This document shows positions 23,033-28,713 of a stretch of 28,713 nt of DNA, piece after piece. The DNA lies in assembly GCA_050008715.1 (NCBI GenBank), contig JBEKMC010000034.1, positions 1-28,713 on the forward strand, read 5' to 3'. Below the pieces are notes generated by a model that worked only from the letters and a program-made list of their open reading frames with translations, ran no database searches and was not told where the DNA came from. The translations under genes were made by a program, and so were the position numbers. How positions within the stretch are numbered: position 1 is the first letter of the stretch; every line of letters starts with the position of its first letter. The stretch comes from JAKACA01 sp050008715. Its GTDB lineage: Bacteria > Actinomycetota > Acidimicrobiia > Acidimicrobiales > Bog-793.

Positions 23033-23950
23033 GTGATCCGACCCTCGGCCGCCTCATCGGCCCCAAGTCCCACCCGCCCCGACACCCCGGCACGAGCTGG
23101 GCGGGCTCGCCGCCGTGGAGCGGGGTCCCTCGTGCCGGCGGTCGTGATCGCCGTCGCCCTGGCCGGATGCGCCTCGTCGAGCTCCAGTGCTACGACGACA
23201 CTGCCCACCACCAGCTCGACCGCTTCCTCGACGACAACGACCGTGGCCGTGACGACCACGACGACACCGTTGCCGCCGGCCCTTGCCGCCGTCTACAACG
23301 CAATGCTGGCAAGCGTGAAGGCGGCAACATCGGTCCACTACGTCGCCACGTCGCTCGAGACGTCGTCCGCCGCCACGACGCGACTGCACTTCGACGCCAG
23401 CATCGGACCGTCGGCGGGAACGAACACGGCGACGTGGTCGGCATCGGGCCAGAAGGGGGCCTTTACGATCATCGCCCACGGGTCGTCCATCTACCTGAAG
23501 GCAGATGCCAACTCGCTCGTCACGTTCTTCGAGCTGATCCCGGCGCTCAACGCAGCCAAGTACGCCGGCCAGTGGATCTCGTTCTCGTCGACCGACAAGC
23601 TGTACTCGTCGCTTCGCAGCGACCTCACGATGACGTCAGTGGCTGCGAGCCTGGCGTTCCGGCCGTCGGCAGCGGTGACCAAGCCGAGCGTCATCGTCCT
23701 GCGCGGCAAGCCGAGCTCGAGCACCTCCACGCCCGCCGGCGAAGTTGCCACGGCCGTCACGACCATCTCCCGGTCCACGAAGCGCCCCATCACCCAGACC
23801 TTCGACGCCTCCTACAAGGGAGACACCGAGCTGAGCTCCATCGACTTCAGCCAGTGGGACGCTGCGACGGTCCCGGGGGCTCCGAGCAGCAGCATCACGT
23901 GGGTGTCGATCTCTGCCGCCATCACGCCCTCAACGACAGCAGCCGGGTAG
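23033..23950 (+). CDS. Lipoprotein of unknown function
   Basis: A 305-residue exported lipoprotein. After an unusually long, Arg-rich n-region it has a hydrophobic segment and the lipobox LAGC with the lipidated Cys46, then a Thr/Ser-rich spacer (47-78) and a folded domain from about residue 80 (LAAVYNAMLASVKAATSVHY). The domain, with ISFSSTDKLYSSL and TQTFDASYKGDTELSSIDFS, looks like the curved antiparallel sheet of LppX/LprG-type lipid-binding lipoproteins, but only loosely; the family is not assigned. The GTG start is backed by a TAGGCT box 6 bp upstream; no later start keeps the complete signal peptide with a good ribosome site. It is followed by the marR unit after about 110 bp. Confidence 0.75.
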   Translation: MIRPSAASSAPSPTRPDTPARAGRARRRGAGSLVPAVVIAVALAGCASSSSSATTTLPTTSSTASSTTTTVAVTTTTTPLPPALAAVYNAMLASVKAATSVHYVATSLETSSAATTRLHFDASIGPSAGTNTATWSASGQKGAFTIIAHGSSIYLKADANSLVTFFELIPALNAAKYAGQWISFSSTDKLYSSLRSDLTMTSVAASLAFRPSAAVTKPSVIVLRGKPSSSTSTPAGEVATAVTTISRSTKRPITQTFDASYKGDTELSSIDFSQWDAATVPGAPSSSITWVSISAAITPSTTAAG

Positions 23951-24030
23951 GAGCTCGCTGGTCGATCCGGAACGCCACCCGCCGCGTACGCCGCGACGAG
24001 GCGTCCGGGATGAACCATTTGAGTGGGAAT

Positions 24031-24049
24031 ACTTCTCGAATCGAAACGT
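24031..24049. promoter_or_regulatory. Candidate MarR operator
   Basis: An imperfect 19-bp palindrome, AC-n-T-n-TCGA-n-TCGA-n-A-n-GT, ends directly against the -10 box at 24050. Size and position suit autorepression by the MarR protein encoded 65 bp downstream. This is inference from position and symmetry. Confidence 0.5.
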
Positions 24050-24055
24050 TAGACT
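24050..24055 (+). promoter_or_regulatory. -10 element of the marR unit
   Basis: TAGACT, 6 bp before the ATG of the first mini-ORF and 58 bp before marR. TTGAGT at 24019-24024 is 25 bp away, too far for a normal -35. Confidence 0.5.
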
Positions 24056-24061
24056 CTGGTG

Positions 24062-24094
24062 ATGCCGATCATCTCCGACCTGGATCGACCATGA
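24062..24094 (+). CDS. Leader mini-ORF 1 (10 codons)
   Basis: Reads MPIISDLDRP then TGA. Its ATG is 6 bp after the TAGACT -10 box, so it would be the first codon of a leaderless mRNA (a GTG directly before it is an alternative). The stop overlaps the ATG of mini-ORF 2 as ATGA. Translation is unproven. Confidence 0.4.
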   Translation: MPIISDLDRP

Positions 24095-24117
24095 CCTCGA
24101 AGCGCGACCACCGATGA
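24091..24117 (+). CDS. Leader mini-ORF 2 (8 codons)
   Basis: Reads MTSKRDHR then TGA. It begins in an ATGA overlap with mini-ORF 1 and ends in an ATGA overlap with marR. The peptide is strongly basic. It may pass ribosomes on to marR or act as a sensor of translation; neither is shown. Confidence 0.4.
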   Translation: MTSKRDHR

Positions 24118-24617
24118 CGCCGGCGGCCACGATCGGGACGCCCCGGACCACTCGGGACCGCGCCGTGCTGACCGAGCAGGTCTTCGAGCTCCGACCGATC
24201 ATGAAGCGCCTCTTCGGGGCCGGCGTGTACCGGGAGCTGCGTGAAGAGCTCCACTCGGTCACGATCCACCAGCTCACGGCGCTCGGCCATCTGAAGGCTG
24301 GCCCGGTGACGATGCGCGAGCTGGCGAAGGACCTGGACGTGAGCGAGAGCAGCGCGACTGCGGTCAGTGACCGCCTTGTGCGACAGGGCCTCGTCGCCCG
24401 GAGCAGCGACCCGACCGACCGCCGTGTCGTCAGGCTCTCCCTCAGCCCAACCGGCTCAGCCCTCATCGAGCGCTTGGACGAGGCGGCCGCGTCGAAGATC
24501 GGAGGGCTGCTTGCCGCCCTCACCGACACCCAGCTCGAACAGCTCGTCGACATCCTCGAGACGCTGGCGAGCGCGCAGACGAACGACGGACCACTACCTC
24601 CGGGAGCCGGACGATGA
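24114..24617 (+). CDS. MarR-family transcriptional regulator
   Basis: A winged-helix dimeric repressor (167 residues). It has the expected order: N-terminal helices, HQLTALGHLKAGPVTMRELAKDL split across helices 2-3, recognition helix SESSATAVSDRLVRQGLV, wing DPTDRRVVRLSLSPTG, and a C-terminal dimer helix. Members usually repress an adjacent exporter gene and release DNA on binding a small phenolic or drug ligand. The ATG at 24114 lacks a strong ribosome site and overlaps the stop of a mini-ORF (ATGA). Its own stop overlaps the ATG of the exporter (ATGA). Local autoregulation through the dyad at 24031 is likely. Confidence 0.92.
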   Translation: MTPAATIGTPRTTRDRAVLTEQVFELRPIMKRLFGAGVYRELREELHSVTIHQLTALGHLKAGPVTMRELAKDLDVSESSATAVSDRLVRQGLVARSSDPTDRRVVRLSLSPTGSALIERLDEAAASKIGGLLAALTDTQLEQLVDILETLASAQTNDGPLPPGAGR

Positions 24618-26257
24618 GCAAGACGGAATCAAGGATCTCAGGCGCACGAACGGCGGCCGCCGAGGCGGCCGGCGGCGACGCGCCTCTCACCCACCGCCAG
24701 ATCATGGTGGTCTTCTCGGGCCTCATGCTCGGGATGTTCCTCGCCGCACTCGACCAGTCCATCGTCGGGACGGCATTGCCGACGATCGTGGGTGACTTCC
24801 ACTCGCTCAATCGGATCACGTGGGTCGTGACGGCCTACTTGCTGACCTCGACGGCGAGCGCCCCGCTCTACGGGAAGATCTCCGACCTCTACGGCCGTAA
24901 GAAGATCTTCCAGTTCGCCATCGTGCTGTTCCTGGCCGCCTCCGCACTGGCGGGCCTCAGCCAGAACATGGACGAGCTCATCATCTTCCGAGGGCTGCAG
25001 GGCCTCGGCGCCGGTGGCCTCATCGTCCTTGCCATGTCGATCATCGGCGACGTCATCCCGCCGGCCCAGCGTGGCAAGTACCAGGGCTACTTCGGCGCCG
25101 TGTTCGGTATCGCGTCGATCATGGGACCGCTGGCGGGCGGGTTTCTCGTGGAGTCCATCTCGTGGCGGTGGATCTTCTACATCAACCTTCCGATCGGCAT
25201 CCTCGCCCTGTTCGTGACGAGCGTCGTCCTCCACGACCGCTCGGTCAGGACGCAGCACCAGATCGACTATCTCGGCGCCGGCCTGCTCCTCGCCGGCGTG
25301 TCCGGCCTGCTCCTCATGACCACGCTCGGCGGGTCACCTGAGGGCTTCCCGTGGCGCTCGTGGCAAGTCGCCACGATGGGCGTCGGCGGCGTCGTGTTCG
25401 TCGGCCTCTTCGTCTGGCGCCAGTTCCGGGCGCCCGAGCCGATCGTGCCGATGTACCTGTTCCGCAAGCGGGTCTTCACCGCCGCCAACGCGGCCGGCTT
25501 CATCCTCGGCCTCGCCATGTTCGGGGCGATCATCTACCTGCCCGTGTACCTGCAGGTGGTGAAAGGCGTCTCCCCGACCATCTCGGGCCTCATGCTGATC
25601 CCGCTCATGGTGGGCATGCTGATCACCTCGATCGGCAGCGGCCAGATCATCGCCCGCATCGGTCGGTACAAGGTCTTCCCGGTCGTGGGAACGGCCGTGC
25701 TGACCTTCGGCATGTACTTGTTCTCCCGGATGGGAGTGCACACCTCCGATCCCGTCGACTCGCTGTACATGTTCGTCGTCGGCGCCGGTCTCGGCCTCGT
25801 CATGCAGGTCCTCGTGCTGGCCGTTCAGAACGGCGTCGATTACAAGGATCTCGGCACGGCCACGTCCCTCAACAGCTTCTTCCGGTCGATGGGCGGCGCC
25901 TTCGGCACGGCAATCCTCGGCGCCGTCCTGACGGACCGTCTCGACGGGCACCTGCTGGCCGCCCTCCCGGCGGCTGCCAAGCCTCACCTCGCCCAGATCG
26001 CCCTGCTCGTGCAAGGGACACCCGCCGCCCTGAAGAAGCTGCCGGCGCCGATCCATGCCGCCGCCATCCAGGCTTACGTGCACTCGATCGACGACGTCTT
26101 CCTCGTGGCTACGCCGATCGTCGCGCTGGCGTTCATCTTCGCCCTCCTGCTCCCGGAGATCCGCCTGCGGGCGACCGTGCGCACCCACGGCAAGGACCCG
26201 GAAGGCGCCCCCGACATGCCAGCTACCGGCCCCGCCGCCGAGTCCATGCTCGCCTAA
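24614..26257 (+). CDS. DHA2-family (14-TM) drug exporter
   Basis: A 547-residue EmrB/QacA-type proton-driven efflux pump of the cell membrane. TM1 carries FLAALDQSIVGTALPTIVGD, the loop GKISDLYGRKKIF is motif A, and RGLQGLGAGGLIVLAMSIIGD plus GPLAGGFLV and SWRWIFYINLPIGI follow. About fourteen hydrophobic segments and a long periplasm-facing loop (about 445-485) are present. The ATG overlaps the marR stop (ATGA), so expression should be coupled to the regulator, a common layout for inducible multidrug efflux. The substrate is unknown. Confidence 0.93.
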   Translation: MSKTESRISGARTAAAEAAGGDAPLTHRQIMVVFSGLMLGMFLAALDQSIVGTALPTIVGDFHSLNRITWVVTAYLLTSTASAPLYGKISDLYGRKKIFQFAIVLFLAASALAGLSQNMDELIIFRGLQGLGAGGLIVLAMSIIGDVIPPAQRGKYQGYFGAVFGIASIMGPLAGGFLVESISWRWIFYINLPIGILALFVTSVVLHDRSVRTQHQIDYLGAGLLLAGVSGLLLMTTLGGSPEGFPWRSWQVATMGVGGVVFVGLFVWRQFRAPEPIVPMYLFRKRVFTAANAAGFILGLAMFGAIIYLPVYLQVVKGVSPTISGLMLIPLMVGMLITSIGSGQIIARIGRYKVFPVVGTAVLTFGMYLFSRMGVHTSDPVDSLYMFVVGAGLGLVMQVLVLAVQNGVDYKDLGTATSLNSFFRSMGGAFGTAILGAVLTDRLDGHLLAALPAAAKPHLAQIALLVQGTPAALKKLPAPIHAAAIQAYVHSIDDVFLVATPIVALAFIFALLLPEIRLRATVRTHGKDPEGAPDMPATGPAAESMLA

Positions 26258-26270
26258 TCGGCTCGGCCTC

Positions 26271-26302
26271 GCCGGGCGCCGCGACCATCGCCGAAGCCCG
26301 GC
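26271..26302. terminator. Weak stem-loop after the exporter
   Basis: GCCGGGC (26271-26277) pairs with GCCCGGC (26296-26302) across an 18-nt loop, 13 bp after the exporter stop. No T-tract. Low-confidence terminator. Confidence 0.3.
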
Positions 26303-26308
26303 AACCCG

Positions 26309-26314
26309 TAGTCT
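26309..26314 (+). promoter_or_regulatory. -10 element for the DoxX-Rieske gene
   Basis: TAGTCT, 10 bp before the ATG at 26325. The gap holds no convincing ribosome site. No clear -35. Confidence 0.4.
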
Positions 26315-26324
26315 CCTCTCGGAT

Positions 26325-27518
26325 ATGAGTGACCTCGACGATGCCGCGGCAGATGATGCAGCCGTGGCGGTGACCCGCCCGCCCGCCGACCCGCGCCGAT
26401 GGGCAGCCTGGGCGCGCTCGTTCCCCGGCGGCCACCTGCTCGTCCTGCGGGCGTTCCTCGGCGTGACGTTCTGTTACGCCGGGCTGCAAAAACTGGCGAC
26501 GCGGGGCTTCTTCGAGGCGAGCAACCCGGCGTCGATCCAGGCGCAGCTGAGGGCCTCGGCGCTGACGACACCGGTCGGCCATCTGCTCCACCCCTTCGTC
26601 CACGTCGCCGTGGTCCTCGGGTTGCTCATCTCGTTCGGCGAGCTCGCCGTCGGGATCGGCACCCTCCTCGGCCTCTACTCGCGGGTGGCCGCAGCCGGCG
26701 GCATGCTGCTCGCCCTCTTGTTCTTCCTCACGGTGAGCTACAACTCGAGCCCGTACTACTACGGTCCGGACATCGTCTTCCTCTTCGCCTGGACGCCGTT
26801 GGCCCTGAACGGTGCGGGCGCCCTCTCGCTCGACGCCTCCTTCGCGAGGCGGCGCCGGGAGGAGTTGGCCGCCCTCGCTGCCCGGGCCGGCGGGCGAACC
26901 GGTGCCGGCGGGCGAACCGGTGCCGGCGGGCGAACCGGTGCCGGCGGGCGCGTGGCTGACGTGGCGGTCGTCAGCCGCCGGGTCGCCGTCGCCAAAGTTG
27001 CTGCTGCGGCCCTCGTCGGAAGCGTGGCGCTGTTCGTCGGTGGCGTGACCGCGGCCGCCGGGCGTGTGCTCGGCCGCCGCTCGGTCGCCCTGAGCGGCCC
27101 GACCTTCCCGTCCGGCGGCGGCTCCTCGTCGACCACGGGCGCCGGAGCGTCTTCGACGACCAGCGGTGGAGGTGCCACCTCGACGACGAGCGGTGGCGCC
27201 CCGCCGAAGAAGGGCAAGCGGCTCGGGCCGGCGTCTGCGGTCACGGTCGGGGGCGCCGTCGGCTTCACGGACCCGTTCCAGGGGATACCTGCCTACATCG
27301 TGCAGCCGAAGGCCGGGCAGTACCTCTGCTTCAGTGCAGTGTGCACGCACGCCGGCTGCACCGTGAGCTTCGTGCAGTCGGCCGAGCAGTTCCAATGTCC
27401 TTGCCACGGCTCGATCTACTCCGCCGTCACCGGCGACGTCATCCAGGGGCCGGCCCCCCTTCCATTGCCGTCGATCGGCATCGAGCTGTCGGGTGGCGAG
27501 CTGTACGTGACGGGCTGA
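26325..27518 (+). CDS. DoxX-Rieske fusion membrane protein
   Basis: A 397-residue fusion. Residues 30-175 are a DoxX/DoxD-type four-helix membrane domain (LRAFLGVTFCYAGLQKL, PYYYGPDIVFLFAW), related to the thiosulfate:quinone oxidoreductase small subunit. A cytoplasmic linker with GGRTGA repeats (about 189-209) follows, then a twin-arginine pair (Arg219-Arg220 in SRRVAVAK), a fifth hydrophobic helix (about 224-246), a Thr/Ser/Gly linker (255-290), and a Rieske [2Fe-2S] domain (about 300-397). Cluster ligands are Cys340, His342, Cys358 and His361; Cys345 and Cys360 form the likely disulfide of bc-type Rieske proteins. The topology puts the Rieske domain outside. It should carry electrons from a periplasmic-side donor or to the quinone pool; the substrate is unknown. 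Confidence 0.88.
   Translation: MSDLDDAAADDAAVAVTRPPADPRRWAAWARSFPGGHLLVLRAFLGVTFCYAGLQKLATRGFFEASNPASIQAQLRASALTTPVGHLLHPFVHVAVVLGLLISFGELAVGIGTLLGLYSRVAAAGGMLLALLFFLTVSYNSSPYYYGPDIVFLFAWTPLALNGAGALSLDASFARRRREELAALAARAGGRTGAGGRTGAGGRTGAGGRVADVAVVSRRVAVAKVAAAALVGSVALFVGGVTAAAGRVLGRRSVALSGPTFPSGGGSSSTTGAGASSTTSGGGATSTTSGGAPPKKGKRLGPASAVTVGGAVGFTDPFQGIPAYIVQPKAGQYLCFSAVCTHAGCTVSFVQSAEQFQCPCHGSIYSAVTGDVIQGPAPLPLPSIGIELSGGELYVTG
26887..26950 (+). repeat. 18-bp tandem repeat in the DoxX-Rieske linker
   Basis: Three exact copies of CCGGCGGGCGAACCGGTG (26887-26940) and a partial fourth. They encode GGRTGA repeats in the cytoplasmic linker between the DoxX helices and the twin-arginine helix. The frame is preserved by the 18-bp period. 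Confidence 0.95.
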
Positions 27519-27536
27519 GGCGTACGCGCCCGGCGG

Positions 27537-27565
27537 GAACTTTTGGCAGAAAGACGGCGAAGTTC
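27537..27565. promoter_or_regulatory. Inverted repeat upstream of the tetR gene
   Basis: GAACTT (27537-27542) and AAGTTC (27560-27565) are separated by 17 bp, in the 136-bp gap between the DoxX-Rieske and tetR genes. It could be a TetR-type operator. A TACGAT -10-like box lies at 27611-27616. The arms are short, so confidence is low. Confidence 0.3.
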
Positions 27566-27654
27566 TCAAGAAGGTGGCGGATTCACTGACTTCCCGGTCC
27601 CGGTGCCCGATACGATGTGCGGCGCCGGTGCTCCTGCCGGCGACTTACTTGGGG

Positions 27655-28323
27655 GTGGTTCCCACGGCAACGCCTGACAAATCCCGCGGCACGACGGCCG
27701 ATGACGAGCGTGCCGATGGGCGAAGGCTACGCGCCGAGCGCAACCGCGACGCCGTGGTGCAAGCGGTGCTTTCGATCATCAAGGAGCAAGGAGGCGGCCC
27801 GCTCCCGGGCGCCGGCGAAGTAGCTGCCCGTGCCGGAGTCTCCGAGCGGACGGTGTTTCGTCACTTCGCCGATCTCGACTCCCTCTTCCTCGCTGCGGCC
27901 GCCCATCAGCGCCCGGTCCTCGTCGCCTATCTGGCGCCGGTGCCCGACGCTCCGGAGCTCGACAGTCGCATCGCCGCCCTCGTCAAGCTGCGGTCGAAGC
28001 TGTACGAGGAGATCTCGCCGGTGCGCCGGGTCGCCGTGCGGCTCGCCAGCGTCCACCCGCTCATGGGCGACACGTTGAACGAGGCCTACCGGGCAGCCCG
28101 TCTGCAGGTCGGAGCCGTCTTCGCCCCCGAGCTGAAGCGTGCGGGTCGATCCAAGCCGATCGTCCTCGACCAGCTTGACCTCGCCTTGAGCTGGCCGGCG
28201 TGGGACACGCTGCGGGCGCGCCAGGGTGCCTCCGCCGACCGCGCCCGCAAGATCGTCACCGAGCTCGTGACCGCAGTGCTCCTGGCCTACCAGGCACCGC
28301 CACCGAAGGGGCGCAAGCGGTAG
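27655..28323 (+). CDS. TetR-family transcriptional regulator
   Basis: A ligand-responsive repressor of 222 residues from the chosen start. The helix-turn-helix is GAGEVAARAGVSERTVFRHF, preceded by the first helix RNRDAVVQAVLSIIKEQ and followed by LDSLFLAAAAHQ; the rest is an alpha-helical ligand domain with no recognisable signature. The start is uncertain: GTG at 27655 leaves about 24 residues before the DNA-binding domain, while GTG at 27628 lies 11 bp behind a TACGAT -10-like box and would add nine residues. Likely targets are itself, the DoxX-Rieske gene upstream or the amidohydrolase downstream, but the sequence does not decide. Confidence 0.88.
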   Translation: MVPTATPDKSRGTTADDERADGRRLRAERNRDAVVQAVLSIIKEQGGGPLPGAGEVAARAGVSERTVFRHFADLDSLFLAAAAHQRPVLVAYLAPVPDAPELDSRIAALVKLRSKLYEEISPVRRVAVRLASVHPLMGDTLNEAYRAARLQVGAVFAPELKRAGRSKPIVLDQLDLALSWPAWDTLRARQGASADRARKIVTELVTAVLLAYQAPPPKGRKR

Positions 28324-28336
28324 GCCTCGGGCTGAA

Positions 28337-28350
28337 CGGCGGAGACGCCG
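28337..28350 (+). terminator. Small hairpin after tetR
   Basis: CGGCG-GAGA-CGCCG, a 5-bp stem with a GNRA-type loop, 13 bp after the tetR stop. Weak; there is no T-tract. Confidence 0.3.
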
Positions 28351-28440
28351 CCATGCTGTTGACATGACGACTGCCGAGAGACGGTCCGCGCAGGCGCCCT
28401 CTCGCCGTTCCGATCAGCGAGCACACCAGAGGAGAACCTG

Positions 28441-28713
28441 ATGACGCGCATCGTGTTCAGCGGTGGCCGGCTGTTCGACGGCACCGGCGCCCCGCCCGCC
28501 GTCGGCGATGTCGTGATCGCCGACGGGCACATCGTCGAAGTGGGCACGGGTCTCGACGGGGACGAGGCGGTCGACTGCCGTGGCAAGACCATCGTGCCGG
28601 GCCTGTTCGACTGCCACGTGCACGTGGCGTCCAACGGCCCGGATCTGCTCCTCGCGCTGAACAAGCCGTTCTCGTACCCCTACTACGAGGCCGTCGTGAA
28701 CCTGCAGCGCACG
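28441..28713 (+). CDS. Amidohydrolase family protein (5' part, cut by window edge)
   Basis: Only the first 91 residues are present. They show the small beta-sandwich that opens metal-dependent amidohydrolases (FSGGRLFDGTGAPP, VVIADGHIVEVG) and the first metal motif PGLFDCHVHV with its His-x-His pair. The pattern resembles imidazolonepropionase-like or prolidase-like amidohydrolases that hydrolyse cyclic amides or peptides; the substrate cannot be told. The ATG at 28441 has the strongest ribosome site of the window, AGAGGAG ending 6 bp upstream. The 117-bp gap after tetR contains a TTGACA at 28359 but no matching -10 box. Confidence 0.88.
   Translation, partial: MTRIVFSGGRLFDGTGAPPAVGDVVIADGHIVEVGTGLDGDEAVDCRGKTIVPGLFDCHVHVASNGPDLLLALNKPFSYPYYEAVVNLQRT

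Noticed and set aside
26223..27569. 448-codon minus-strand frame opposite DoxX-Rieske
   Set aside because: Shadow frame. The Rieske ligands and transmembrane pattern on the plus strand are decisive.
28359..28387. Promoter from a perfect TTGACA before the amidohydrolase gene
   Set aside because: No TANNNT or similar -10 box at 16-18 bp; it may be chance.

Overview
The window is GC-rich, densely coding bacterial chromosome, most likely from an actinobacterium and quite possibly an Acidimicrobiia-type lineage (inference). Pointers are the streptomycete-like methylsuccinyl-CoA dehydrogenase / mesaconyl-CoA hydratase / malyl-CoA lyase proteins, a MutY without a NUDIX domain, a coiled-coil NlpC/P60 wall hydrolase, Thr/Ser-rich linkers in surface proteins, many GTG starts, and many start codons that sit directly behind a TANNNT -10 element (candidate leaderless mRNAs). 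No tRNA, rRNA, CRISPR array, insertion sequence or prophage was seen, and no gene-free stretch exceeds 300 bases.

Layout. 1-742 (-): 5' half of sufB, with a striking 32-bp interrupted palindrome over its promoter. 878-3055 (+): oligopeptidase B-type peptidase. 3042-5340 (-): two-TM protein with a DUF4115-like domain, and an MBL-fold hydrolase. 5481-6521 (+): secreted protein of unknown function. 6555-8501 (-): mutY, a mesaconyl-CoA hydratase-type MaoC protein and a DUF6941-like protein. 8563-11828 (+): methylsuccinyl-CoA dehydrogenase translationally coupled to a 14-TM exporter. 11831-13877 (-): DUF167 protein, malyl-CoA/methylmalyl-CoA lyase, dienelactone-hydrolase family protein. 13966-15318 (+): 12-TM MFS protein. 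15390-17611 (-): fumC coupled to a protein loosely like the IF-2B fold. 17778-18956 (+): NlpC/P60 hydrolase. 19057-19896 (-): SDR, divergent from a coupled PIG3-type quinone oxidoreductase and acetoacetyl-CoA synthetase pair (19954-22979, +). 23033-23950 (+): lipoprotein. 24062-26257 (+): two mini-ORFs, marR and a DHA2 exporter chained by ATGA overlaps. 26325-27518 (+): DoxX-Rieske fusion. 27655-28323 (+): TetR regulator. 28441-end (+): 5' part of an amidohydrolase.

How it works together. Mcd, Mch and Mcl are three consecutive steps of the second half of the ethylmalonyl-CoA pathway (methylsuccinyl-CoA to mesaconyl-CoA to methylmalyl-CoA to glyoxylate plus propionyl-CoA). They lie in three separate transcription units within 6 kb; the crotonyl-CoA carboxylase/reductase and the mutase are not in the window. 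Fumarase and acetoacetyl-CoA synthetase fit the same acetyl-CoA/C4 metabolism. The most unusual items are the DoxX-Rieske fusion with an internal twin-arginine transmembrane segment, the marR leader made of two overlapping mini-ORFs, and the frequent leaderless-type promoters.
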